DNA of 55,565 nucleotides from an uncultured Acetatifactor sp. (GTDB lineage: Bacteria > Bacillota > Clostridia > Lachnospirales > Lachnospiraceae). The translations under genes and the position numbers were made by a program. The stretch is taken from contig CANQPH010000016.1 of the NCBI GenBank assembly GCA_947625675.1, forward strand, positions 1 through 55,565. Reading direction: 5' to 3'. This document shows, in pieces, positions 1 to 7,670 of the stretch (positions are counted from its first letter, which is position 1; every line of letters starts with the position of its first letter). Under the pieces are notes generated by a model. The model was not told the DNA's origin. It was given only the letters and a program-made list of their open reading frames with translations, and did not search any database.

Positions 1-84
1 TTCTTCCCTTTCTTTTCTTCCCTTTCTTTTCTTCCCTTTCTTTTCTTCCCTTTCTTTTCTTCCCTTTCTTTTCTTCCCTTTCTT
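1..84. repeat. 14-bp polypyrimidine tandem repeat, six copies
   Basis: Six exact copies of the 14-mer TTCTTCCCTTTCTT run from the window edge to base 84 and may continue to the left. A degenerate pyrimidine-rich tail follows to about 120. The tract is pure pyrimidine on this strand and could form triplex or slipped structures. Bases 120-307 hold no gene or clear motif. Confidence 0.95.
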
Positions 85-307
85 TTCTTCCTTCTCTTCC
101 CTTTCTTCCTTTTCTTTCCCAGGCCGCTCCGATAGTTTCCAAACGCTTTTCCGCCCCACCGGGCGCACAATCCCGAGATCGGAAGCGGCCGAACAGCTAC
201 TTCCAATCTTCCCATCGTCCAATTTTACCTCTATTATAATCCAATCCCCGGAGGAAGCAATTCTGGAATTTGCTCTTTTATGTAGAAAAATTGCTCACAT
301 CCGCTTC

Positions 308-336
308 TGGACAAAAGTCCCGAACCGCACTATAAT
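308..336 (+). promoter_or_regulatory. Promoter of the AraC-family gene
   Basis: A near-consensus sigma-A promoter: TGGACA at 308-313, a 17-nt spacer and a perfect TATAAT at 331-336, about 39 bp upstream of the chosen start codon. Seen directly; use in the cell is inferred. Confidence 0.7.
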
Positions 337-374
337 AAATTTTACAAAATATGAATTGTTCAGGAGATGATCGG

Positions 375-1256
375 ATGAAAACTCTGGAAGAATTTGTAAC
401 GCCGGACTCGGAATATTATGTCTATACCCCTAGCCGGACGGCCCTGGATACCTTTTTGTATCCCCTGCAGTGCGGGCATTTTTCCTACTTGCCGGGCTAT
501 GCCCTCACCCGGGCTTCTTTTGACAGCTTTCTGGTGATGTACATACAAAAAGGCGGGCTGAACCTCTCCTTCGAGGGAACCGCCCGCCATGTCGATGCCG
601 GAAGCTTCGTGTTGATCGATTGCTATAAATTGCACTCCTATTCCACGGGTACGGGCTGGGAGTGTCTGTGGTGCCATTTCGACGGCATCAACGCCAGGCC
701 CTATTACAACAGCGTGGTCTCCCACCTGGGAAATGTGTTTTCCCTGCCCCAGCCCGGCACAGCCCTGGCCAGGCTGAACGCCGTCTATCAGAATTTCCTG
801 GAAAATGTGCCGGTGCGGGAGCCCCTGCTCTCCAAATATCTGACGGATCTGCTGACGGAATTCCTGCTCTGTCCTTCCCCGGACCTGCGCCGGGGGGAAA
901 AGTCCCAGGGCCGCAGCGACAGCAGCGTGGCGGAAATGACCGCCGCCTACATCAACGAGCATTTCCGGGAACCCCTAAGCGTCAGGGAACTGGCTTCCAG
1001 GGCGAACCTCAGCGAATATCACTTCATCCGCACCTTCAAAAAGGAGACCGGCTTCACGCCCCATGAATACCTGATCCATACCCGGATGACCATGGCCAAA
1101 TACCTGCTGAAAAATTCCCGCCTCTCCGTCAAGAACGTCTGCTTCGCCGCCGGTTTTTCCAACGAAAGCGTCTTCTGCAGCGCTTTCCGGCAGCGCCAGG
1201 GCATGACTCCGGCCAGGTATCGGGAACTGGAGGATTCCCGGGCTGACAGGACGTGA
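375..1256 (+). CDS. AraC-family transcriptional regulator with cupin sensor domain
   Basis: Predicted DNA-binding regulator of 293 residues. The N-terminal half (about 25-130) looks like the cupin effector-binding domain of sugar-responsive AraC proteins. The C-terminal 100 residues carry the paired helix-turn-helix of the family: a first helix pair around SVRELASRANLSEYHF, and the family signature ending AAGFSNESVFCSAFRQ with the usual GMTPARYR tail. ATG 375 is preferred over the ATG at 351 because AGGAG lies 9 nt upstream of it. It is transcribed alone and converges on the ABC exporter genes. Its 3' end is part of a repeat of about 50 bp present three times. The effector is unknown; a sugar is inferred from the family and from the carbohydrate genes in the window. 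Confidence 0.93.
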   Translation: MKTLEEFVTPDSEYYVYTPSRTALDTFLYPLQCGHFSYLPGYALTRASFDSFLVMYIQKGGLNLSFEGTARHVDAGSFVLIDCYKLHSYSTGTGWECLWCHFDGINARPYYNSVVSHLGNVFSLPQPGTALARLNAVYQNFLENVPVREPLLSKYLTDLLTEFLLCPSPDLRRGEKSQGRSDSSVAEMTAAYINEHFREPLSVRELASRANLSEYHFIRTFKKETGFTPHEYLIHTRMTMAKYLLKNSRLSVKNVCFAAGFSNESVFCSAFRQRQGMTPARYRELEDSRADRT

Positions 1257-1357
1257 CCCCGGCCAGGCACCGGGATCCGGAGGATTTCCAGGCCGGCTAG
1301 GCCGTGACCCCGCCAGGCACCGGGAACTGGAGGATTCCCGAGCCGACTAGGACATGA
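1211..1357. repeat. ~50-bp tandem repeat spanning the AraC stop codon, three copies
   Basis: The last 46 coding bases plus stop of the AraC gene (unit 1, 1211-1260) recur at 1261-1310 and 1311-1357. Each unit begins (C/G)GCCAGG(T/C)A(T/C)CGGGA and ends near a TGA. The units fill the space up to the convergent ABC gene, so its end abuts the third copy. Confidence 0.88.
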
Positions 1358-1363
1358 TCTTTG

Positions 1364-3253
1364 TCAACTACCCGTCCCCTGCCGTCCGGCCTCCGGCTTC
1401 TGATAATATTTCGCCTGGGCGTCCCAAAGCTCCTTATACTTGCCTCCCGCAGCATAAAGCTCCTCGTGGCCGCCGTCCTGGGCGATCGACCCTTGATCGA
1501 ACACCAGGATTCTCCCGCAGAAGCGGCAGCTGGAGAGACGGTGGCTTATGAACACCGAAGTGCGGTCCTTTGAAATCTTATTGAAATCCTCATATACCGC
1601 AGCTTCGGCGAGTGGATCCAGGCTTGCCGTGGGCTCGTCCAGGATCACAAAGGGGGAAGCCTTGTAAAGCGTGCGGGCGAGCGCGGTTTTCTGCTCCTCC
1701 CCGCCGGAAAAATCAATTCCCCCGATGTCATAGTTCCTTCCCATGCAGTAATCCAGAGCAGATTTGCCTTCCTCTGCGGCTTTTTGGTCAAGATCCTTAA
1801 GCTTCTCGCCCATCCCCGCCCGCTCCAGGCAGTCCCTCGCCCTTGCCCCGTCATAACCGAATCCCGCCGAAACATTGTCTCCCAGAGAAAAATGGAAAAG
1901 CCTGAAATCCTGGAAAACCACCGAAAACAACGCCAGATATTCCTGATATCTGTACCTCGTGATATCAATGCCGTTCAGCAAAATCTTCCCTTCGGTGGGA
2001 TCGTACAAACGGCAGAGGAGCTTGATGAACGTGGTCTTGCCGGAACCGTTTTCGCCGACGATCGCAATTTTATCTCCGATTCTGAACTTCATCGAGACGT
2101 GCCGCAGCACCCAGGCGTCCGTCCTCGGATACTTGAAGCTCACGTCCCGGAATTCGATCTCGTAGTCCAGGTCATCCCGCTTTTCAACGGCGAGAGTGCC
2201 CTTGTACATGTTGTTCGGCAAGTCGAAAAATTCATAAGTCGTCTGTAGATATCCGGTATTGAACCGAAGCTCGGTAAGACTCATGGCAAGGTTGTCAACT
2301 GCGCCGACGAAGCGGCTGATCGCGCCTTCGTACAGGACGAAGCTGCCGATGCCGAAGGCGCCGCAAAAGGCCTTTGCCGCAACATAAAGATGGATCAGCA
2401 TCTGCATGACGGCCTTTACGGGAGCATCGAGTGCGCCGAAGACAAGATTGATTTTCTGAAGCTTCAAGAGCCATGACGGCCGCAGGAGGAATTTCCTGTA
2501 TTCCCCGAGGACAATGGGATGGAGCCCGAAGATCGTCATGTCCTCGCCCCAGAGCCTCCCATAGGCCCTGAAGCGGCGGTTCCCCAAAGATAATTCCCTT
2601 CGCGCATCATTTTCTCTGCTGCGCCGGATCACCCGAAGCCTGACCGTCAGGAAGGAAAACGCCGCAATGGCCAAAAGCATGAGAACCGCTGACTGCGGAG
2701 AGTTCAGGAAGCGCAGGAAACCGGTGAACCGCCCCGAAGCCCCTGCAAAAAGCGCAGCGCCCGTCAGGGACAGGGACAGAACCAGCTCGGTCAGCTCATC
2801 GGCGATATTGGGAACGCAGTATAAGACATGCATAAGCCCGCCGTAGATCGTCCACGTGTTCGCATCGATTTTTTCGCTCAACAGCCTGACGTCGGGGTTT
2901 TCAAGGTGCTCATACTGAAGCCTGCAGGTTTCATCAAACATGATCTGCATGTATCGATAGAGATTCTGACTGTCCAAAACCGTGACCTTCATCTGCAAGA
3001 CACGGGCAGTCACCGAAAAAAGGAATCCGCCGAAAACGGTGAGACACGCAAATAATATCAATCTCTCCTGATCTCTTGCGCCTGAAATTTCGTCCAGGAG
3101 CAGGGCGGACATGGTCAGTGCAAAGTAAGCGGAAACCCTTTGCAGGATCTTCTGAACGACTGCGAAAGTCCAGTATTTCGGCGCATATCTGCGCCAGATT
3201 CCCACCGCCCTTTTTAAACAGGAAAGATCGTCTTTCCAGGTGATCTTAGGCAT
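1364..3253 (-). CDS. ABC exporter, fused membrane and ATPase domains (subunit 2)
   Basis: A 629-residue half-transporter. An N-terminal multi-helix membrane domain (about 15-350) is followed by an ATPase domain with Walker A GENGSGKTT near 405, signature FSGGE near 514 (instead of LSGGQ) and Walker B VILDEPTASLDP near 538. The catalytic glutamate is present, so it should hydrolyse ATP. ATG 3253 follows GGAGG and overlaps the end of the upstream exporter gene by 8 nt, indicating translational coupling and a heterodimer. Exporters of this ABCB type move peptides, lipids or drugs; the substrate is not visible. There is no peptidase domain. A longer reading frame starting upstream lies inside the neighbour and was not used. 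Confidence 0.92.
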   Translation of the reverse strand: MPKITWKDDLSCLKRAVGIWRRYAPKYWTFAVVQKILQRVSAYFALTMSALLLDEISGARDQERLILFACLTVFGGFLFSVTARVLQMKVTVLDSQNLYRYMQIMFDETCRLQYEHLENPDVRLLSEKIDANTWTIYGGLMHVLYCVPNIADELTELVLSLSLTGAALFAGASGRFTGFLRFLNSPQSAVLMLLAIAAFSFLTVRLRVIRRSRENDARRELSLGNRRFRAYGRLWGEDMTIFGLHPIVLGEYRKFLLRPSWLLKLQKINLVFGALDAPVKAVMQMLIHLYVAAKAFCGAFGIGSFVLYEGAISRFVGAVDNLAMSLTELRFNTGYLQTTYEFFDLPNNMYKGTLAVEKRDDLDYEIEFRDVSFKYPRTDAWVLRHVSMKFRIGDKIAIVGENGSGKTTFIKLLCRLYDPTEGKILLNGIDITRYRYQEYLALFSVVFQDFRLFHFSLGDNVSAGFGYDGARARDCLERAGMGEKLKDLDQKAAEEGKSALDYCMGRNYDIGGIDFSGGEEQKTALARTLYKASPFVILDEPTASLDPLAEAAVYEDFNKISKDRTSVFISHRLSSCRFCGRILVFDQGSIAQDGGHEELYAAGGKYKELWDAQAKYYQKPEAGRQGTGS

Positions 3254-5090
3254 TCTGCGGCACCTCCTCCTGATAATATTTACTCTGCACATCGAACAGT
3301 TCCCGATACTTCCCACCCTTTGCCATCAGTTCTTCATGGGTGCCGACCTCTGCGAAATTCGCACCGTCCAGGAGAAAAATCCTGTCGCAGAAACGAGTGG
3401 AGGCAAGACGGTGAGAAATAAAGACAGCCGTTGCATCCCGGGAGATTTCATTGTAGCGGCGGTACATTTTGTCCTCGGCAATGGGGTCGAGGGCTGCGGT
3501 GGGCTCGTCCAAAATCATGCAGAGCGGATTTTTGTAGATGAGCCGGGCCAAAAGCAGCCGCTGTTTTTCGCCGCCTGAAAGCTCCGTCCCAGCGTCATTC
3601 ACATTGCGGTCCAGCGGCGTTTTCAGTCCCATCGGCAGGCTGTCTATTTTTTCCCGGAAGCCCGAAAGCTCCAGAGCCCGCTCCAACCGCCCGGGATCGA
3701 TCTCCTCCTCGTTCACCGTGCCGGCGATGTTCTTTTCCAGCGACACCGGCAGGAGGCTGTATTGCTGGGGAATCATCCCGAAAAGCGAATACATCTCGTC
3801 CCGGTTGTATGCAAAGATCGAATGGCCGTCCAGGAGCACCTCGCCCTCGTCGGGCAGGAGCAGTCCGCACATCATCCGGACAAGGGTGGTTTTGCCCGCA
3901 CCATTTAGACCCACAAGTGCGATCTTCTCGCCCGGTTCGATCTTGAACGACACGTTTTCCAGCACGTTTTTTTCACCCTTGGGATACTTATAGGTCACGT
4001 TTTTGAACTCAATGGAGAACGGTGCCGTGGGAACGGGAATGCCCTCGCCTCGATTGAGCCTGCCCTCATATTCCAGGAACTCCCTGATATCGCTGATCTG
4101 TGCTGCGCCTTCCTTGACCTGCTGGAATCTCCATGCGATTCCTCCCAGAAGTCCGGCCAGGGAACTGACCGCCGAAAAATAGAGCACGAACTGTGCGGCA
4201 TCCACCTCGCCCCGAAGCCCCTTATATATAAGGAAGGCATAGGCGAGGCCGTCCCGTAACAAAACGATCAAAAAGTCCACAAGGGATACCCGGACACCTC
4301 TCCGCTCATGCTTTTTCTGCCATTCCAGCGACTCCTCGATATGCTTTGAAAAGCGTTCGTGAAGGGGTTCCGCCATGTTGAAGAGACGGATTTCCTTCTG
4401 ATAGTCAAGGTTTCGGGCAATATATCCGCCCAAATAATCCCGCCTGCGTTCCGCAGCGTTGCGCTCATCCCGCTCCTGATAATGCTTCCGCCACTGCCAG
4501 TTGGACATCTGACGGTTGATCACCGCTCCGATGATCAAAATCATGACGAGTGCAGGGTGGAGCATGGAAACCGTTGCGCCAAAAAGAAAGAATTTCAAAA
4601 TTTCGGCCGTCGTTTCCGCAAAAACCATGGGAAAAAGCGTTGCGCGGGAATGGTCGCGGGCGGCGGTGTCCGCACGTTCCTTGATTTTCTCGTAATGGAC
4701 GTCATAATCCAGGTACCAGTCCGCAGTGCGGCGAAACGCCATGCATTGATAAACCAGGATGTTCATCACGTAGTATTCCGCATTGCTTATGATCGACCGC
4801 ACCGTTCCGTTTCCCGCATCGACAAGGGCCCTCGCCAAAACGATCCCTCCGATCACCAGGGCGATGTCCCCGAAGTCTTCACAGCTGCCGATGGCGTGGA
4901 TGATCGCCGGGGAAGCATACAGTCCAAAAGCCGCCGCCAAAAGCGACAACGGCACTACCGCCCAGCCTGCGAAGGCCAGATACCGCTCGTTTTCCCACAA
5001 AATGCGATAGATATACCCCACGCAGGAAAACATGCCGTACTTTGGCTTATGCTCTTGATCCTTCTCTTTTTTCTTTTTGAACATTTTCAT
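3246..5090 (-). CDS. ABC exporter, fused membrane and ATPase domains (subunit 1)
   Basis: A 614-residue partner of the downstream half-transporter. It has a basic lysine-rich N-terminus, a membrane domain to about residue 330, then an ATPase domain with Walker A GLNGAGKTT near 397, LSGGEKQR near 505 and MILDEPTAALDP near 527. All motifs look intact. It is the first gene of a two-gene operon. The start (ATG 5090, or the in-frame ATG 5084) sits just after TGAGGAAAG, inside a leader block shared with the iron-type operon at 50.8 kb. The promoter carries paired direct repeats like LytTR response-regulator sites, so control by the nearby LytTR regulator is a reasonable inference. Confidence 0.92.
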   Translation of the reverse strand: MKMFKKKKEKDQEHKPKYGMFSCVGYIYRILWENERYLAFAGWAVVPLSLLAAAFGLYASPAIIHAIGSCEDFGDIALVIGGIVLARALVDAGNGTVRSIISNAEYYVMNILVYQCMAFRRTADWYLDYDVHYEKIKERADTAARDHSRATLFPMVFAETTAEILKFFLFGATVSMLHPALVMILIIGAVINRQMSNWQWRKHYQERDERNAAERRRDYLGGYIARNLDYQKEIRLFNMAEPLHERFSKHIEESLEWQKKHERRGVRVSLVDFLIVLLRDGLAYAFLIYKGLRGEVDAAQFVLYFSAVSSLAGLLGGIAWRFQQVKEGAAQISDIREFLEYEGRLNRGEGIPVPTAPFSIEFKNVTYKYPKGEKNVLENVSFKIEPGEKIALVGLNGAGKTTLVRMMCGLLLPDEGEVLLDGHSIFAYNRDEMYSLFGMIPQQYSLLPVSLEKNIAGTVNEEEIDPGRLERALELSGFREKIDSLPMGLKTPLDRNVNDAGTELSGGEKQRLLLARLIYKNPLCMILDEPTAALDPIAEDKMYRRYNEISRDATAVFISHRLASTRFCDRIFLLDGANFAEVGTHEELMAKGGKYRELFDVQSKYYQEEVPQNA

Positions 5091-5131
5091 CTTTCCTCAC
5101 ATTCTGCCGCCGACCAGGCGGCAACGGTCTC
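5086..5131 (-). promoter_or_regulatory. Hairpin plus ribosome-site leader shared with the 50.8-kb operon
   Basis: On the minus strand a 7-bp stem (TGCCGCC / GGCGGCA, 5-nt loop) ends about 4 nt before the TGAGGAAA ribosome site and start codon. The 46-nt block matches 50763-50808 at 38 of 46 positions. One stem difference changes a C-G pair to U-G, so pairing is retained. Possibly an RNA regulatory element. Confidence 0.6.
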
Positions 5132-5141
5132 CATATCCAGA

Positions 5142-5170
5142 TTATAGTACATTTAAGAGGAAAAATGTGA
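5142..5170 (-). promoter_or_regulatory. Promoter of the ABC exporter operon
   Basis: Minus strand: TATAAT (complement of 5142-5147), with the position 17 nt upstream holding only TCACAT (5165-5170). A perfect -10 with a poor -35 directly beside paired repeats is typical of an activator-dependent promoter. Confidence 0.6.
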
Positions 5171-5171
5171 G

Positions 5172-5208
5172 TTTGGGGTACGAAATGTTGCTTTTGGGGT
5201 ACGAAATG
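5172..5208. promoter_or_regulatory. Paired direct repeats, candidate LytTR-regulator binding site
   Basis: Two identical 16-bp repeats (TTTGGGGTACGAAATG) lie at 5172-5187 and 5193-5208, a 21-bp period or two helical turns. They abut the weak -35 of the exporter promoter. LytTR regulators such as AgrA and ComE bind direct repeats of this period just upstream of -35. The minus-strand core ACATTTCGT resembles ComE half-sites. The binding protein is inferred, not shown. Confidence 0.55.
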
Positions 5209-5299
5209 CTCCTTATAGGCAAAAATAAAAATCCGGGCGTTCCTCTGGTTTCAAAGAACATCCCGGATTTTCGGCATACTTTAACATGTCTTCTCTACT

Positions 5300-5350
5300 T
5301 TTCTCTTTTTACTGTGTTTCTCTTTTTACTGTGTTTCTCTTTTTACTGCG
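5300..5350. repeat. 17-bp tandem repeat, three copies
   Basis: Three copies of TTTCTCTTTTTACTGTG lie at 5300-5316, 5317-5333 and 5334-5350; the last has one change. They sit just beyond the 3' end of the displaced XRE C-terminus. Confidence 0.9.
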
Positions 5351-5361
5351 CGTTTTTAACT

Positions 5362-5515
5362 TCATGCGGTCTTTTCCTCAAGTTCTTTTTCAAACGTCAT
5401 AAATTCCTCGCTGTCACGCATAAAATCAAAGTAACGCTCCCGACGGATGAAATTCAAAATACTCTCATATTCGCTGCCGCTGCCGTGGCGAGTCCCTACA
5501 AATCCTGGTTTTATT
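5362..5515 (-). pseudogene. Displaced C-terminal segment of the XRE regulator (frameshift)
   Basis: Minus strand, +1 frame relative to the XRE gene. After a point near 5515 this frame continues with protein-like sequence containing EYESILNFIRRERYFDFMRD and ending EKELEEKTA. The in-frame reading of the regulator ends in a low-complexity tail (RQRQRI). The simplest explanation is a one-base insertion or deletion, real or a sequencing error. Re-sequencing would decide. Confidence 0.45.
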
Positions 5516-6091
5516 TTCACCTTTCGCAATCCAGGCAAGAGTATCCTCTCTCGCATATTTGCGCGGCGGCAGCATATGCGCATATTCCAACGCCTTTTCG
5601 TCCTCGCCGGTATAGCTGTACGCTCTGCATATGGTCTGGATTGCCGAAAATCGGATGGAGTCGTCATGGCAGCCCGCAATGATGCGCCTGCACAGCCCTA
5701 TGATCTCCTGATAATCCTCCGACGTGCAGGCAACATGCGTCAGACTGCGTGCAAGATCATTCATAAATTCATAGTTCCCCGGATATTCCGCAACGGCTTT
5801 TCTCATAAGCTCGCATCTGCCGGCATTATCGCCCTTCGTCTGCAATTCACGGTACTTCTTCCGATATTCTTCCGTTCTGCTGTCGCGGGCGTCATATTCC
5901 ATGCCGAGCAGGTAATCCGTGGTAACGTTAAATATTTTCGCAAGCATGGGCAGCGCCGTGATGTCGGGCATGGTCGTACCATTTTCCCATTTTGAAACCG
6001 CCTGCGGCGATATGCCCAGATATTCCGATAATCTGTCCTGCGTGATTCTCTTCTCCAGTCTCAGCTCCTTAATTCTTGCACCAATGTTCAT
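5465..6091 (-). CDS. XRE-family helix-turn-helix regulator, C-terminus probably frameshifted
   Basis: The 208-residue reading starts MNIGARIKELRLEKRITQ, a typical Cro/C1-type helix-turn-helix (about 1-60, with the recognition helix around ISPQAVSKWENG). A helical TPR-like region follows (about 70-190: YRELQTKGDN, CELMRKAVAEYP, EYAHMLPP). ATG 6091 has AAGGAG 8 nt upstream. The last 15 or so residues look unnatural, and a better continuation lies in the next frame to 5362, so the intact protein was probably about 240 residues. It lies between the exporter operon and the two-component genes; targets are unknown. Confidence 0.8.
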   Translation of the reverse strand: MNIGARIKELRLEKRITQDRLSEYLGISPQAVSKWENGTTMPDITALPMLAKIFNVTTDYLLGMEYDARDSRTEEYRKKYRELQTKGDNAGRCELMRKAVAEYPGNYEFMNDLARSLTHVACTSEDYQEIIGLCRRIIAGCHDDSIRFSAIQTICRAYSYTGEDEKALEYAHMLPPRKYAREDTLAWIAKGENKTRICRDSPRQRQRI

Positions 6092-6237
6092 TGTAACCGC
6101 TCCTTTGCATTTATTCAACAGCGCTATTGTTAAATTAATTTTATTACTACAAAGCAAGGGATACAATGGATTGTTCGGTTAGTTTTTTGACAACCGACAG
6201 TTGATGGGAGAACCGATTCTTTCCATCTCGAAACACT

Positions 6238-6900
6238 TCACGCTTCTTGGATCCCGATCAGCAGTTCCGCCGTGAACCCGCCGTCCTCGCTGTCTGCGGA
6301 AAAATATCCGCCGTATTTCTTTACCACGGACTCCACCCGGGCCAGGCCGAAGCCGTGCTCCACCCCCTTGGCGGACAAAAAACGGGAATTGGTTCTCGCC
6401 CGCTTTTCCCCGGCGGCGTTGGTGACGGAAAGGTAAAACTGGTTATTTTTCCTGCCCATATAAACCCGAATGAAGCGGGACTCCCGGGGAAGACGCTTGT
6501 TTTCCTCGATGGCGTTGTCCAGAAGATTCCCGAGAATGACGCAGAGGTCGATGTCCGAAACCGGCGTGCCTTCCGGAATCTTCGCCTTTGCGTTGACCGG
6601 GATTTCGTTCTGGGCGGCGATGTTCAGCTTGCCGTTCAGGATGGCGTCCACCATCACCCGGCCGGTCTTGATCACGGTGTCCACCATCGTCAGATCATCG
6701 TTTAAATCTGCCAGATACCGGCTCACCTCGTCATATTTTCCGAGAGCCATGGACGCCTGCATCGCCTGGATGTGGTTGTGGTAATCGTGCCGCCACCCCC
6801 GCATCTTGCGATACATGGACTCCACTTCGTCGCAATATTTCTGCAGCAGCTCCGACTGGTACCGCTCGATTCTTTTGTCGATCATCCTGTCGAAAAACAT
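6238..6900 (-). CDS. GHKL-type sensor histidine kinase lacking a membrane sensor
   Basis: A 220-residue kinase of the AgrC/GHKL class. The phospho-acceptor region reads RHDYHNH (His38 or His41), the ATPase N box NLLDNAIEEN is near 125-135, and the C-terminus carries the G-box GFGLARVESVVKKYGG. Family members usually have about 200 residues of membrane sensor in front; here there is none, so it is probably cytosolic or relies on a partner. It lies 34 nt downstream of the LytTR regulator gene and is clearly co-transcribed with it. The 70 bases beyond the stop hold no gene. Confidence 0.9.
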   Translation of the reverse strand: MFFDRMIDKRIERYQSELLQKYCDEVESMYRKMRGWRHDYHNHIQAMQASMALGKYDEVSRYLADLNDDLTMVDTVIKTGRVMVDAILNGKLNIAAQNEIPVNAKAKIPEGTPVSDIDLCVILGNLLDNAIEENKRLPRESRFIRVYMGRKNNQFYLSVTNAAGEKRARTNSRFLSAKGVEHGFGLARVESVVKKYGGYFSADSEDGGFTAELLIGIQEA

Positions 6901-6934
6901 TTCTCTCCGCCCCGTTTCCCGCTTTTTGCTCCTG

Positions 6935-7630
6935 TCAGAACAATTCGATTATCTTTTTTCCGATCTTGTCCGCCATGCCCCGGCTGATCGGCACCGCTTC
7001 CCCGCTTCTCAAGATCACCTCGCTGCGGTTGATCCGCAAAACCTCCCGGAGATTGACGATAAAGGAACGCTGAACCCGCAGGAAATAACCGTCCAGCTGG
7101 GTTTCCAGCTCGGAGATCGAAACCTTCAGCCGATACTCGCCCGAGACCGCATAGATCACCGAATACTGCCGTCTGGCCTCAATATAACGTATTTCCTTAA
7201 GGGGCAGTGCGGTCTTGCCGCCATCCGACGGCAAGAGGATTTTCTTTTCCGCCCGGGAGATCTTCTCCGCCGCCCGGGACAGCACCGACGACAGCTTTTC
7301 CGCCGTCACCGGCTTCAGCAGATAGTGCAGCGCCTCCACCTCGTATCCTTCCGCAAGGAAGTCAGGATAGCCGGTGATGAAGACGATCTGCACGTCCTCC
7401 CGCCGGTCCCGCAGCTTCCCGGCGAGCTCCACTCCGTTCATTCCGGGCATTTCGATGTCCAACAGGAGAATGTCCGGCGGGCGGTCTTCATATGCGAACA
7501 GCAAGGCCTCCGCCGACGGATATTCCCGCACGCTGACGTCCGCCCCGGACCGGGCTGCCCAGCCAAGGACAAGATTTTTGAGATAGGTGCGTTCGGCGGC
7601 ATTGTCGTCGCAAAGGGATAAAGCCAGCAT
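6935..7630 (-). CDS. LytTR-family response regulator
   Basis: 231 residues. The receiver domain (1-120) has the acidic pair CDDN near residue 8 and the phospho-acceptor Asp58 in LLLDIEMPG. A LytTR DNA-binding domain (about 130-231) contains RYIEARRQYSVIYA and the FLRVQRSFIVNLREV segment typical of the family. The start is supported by AAAGGAG 10 nt upstream. It partners the GHKL kinase downstream and follows the GH32 gene by 40 nt, so all three may be on one transcript. Candidate targets include the 21-bp-period direct repeats at 5172-5208. Confidence 0.93.
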   Translation of the reverse strand: MLALSLCDDNAAERTYLKNLVLGWAARSGADVSVREYPSAEALLFAYEDRPPDILLLDIEMPGMNGVELAGKLRDRREDVQIVFITGYPDFLAEGYEVEALHYLLKPVTAEKLSSVLSRAAEKISRAEKKILLPSDGGKTALPLKEIRYIEARRQYSVIYAVSGEYRLKVSISELETQLDGYFLRVQRSFIVNLREVLRINRSEVILRSGEAVPISRGMADKIGKKIIELF

Positions 7631-7670
7631 AGTTCATGAACTCCTTTGGGTTTGGATGATCAGAATTCCC

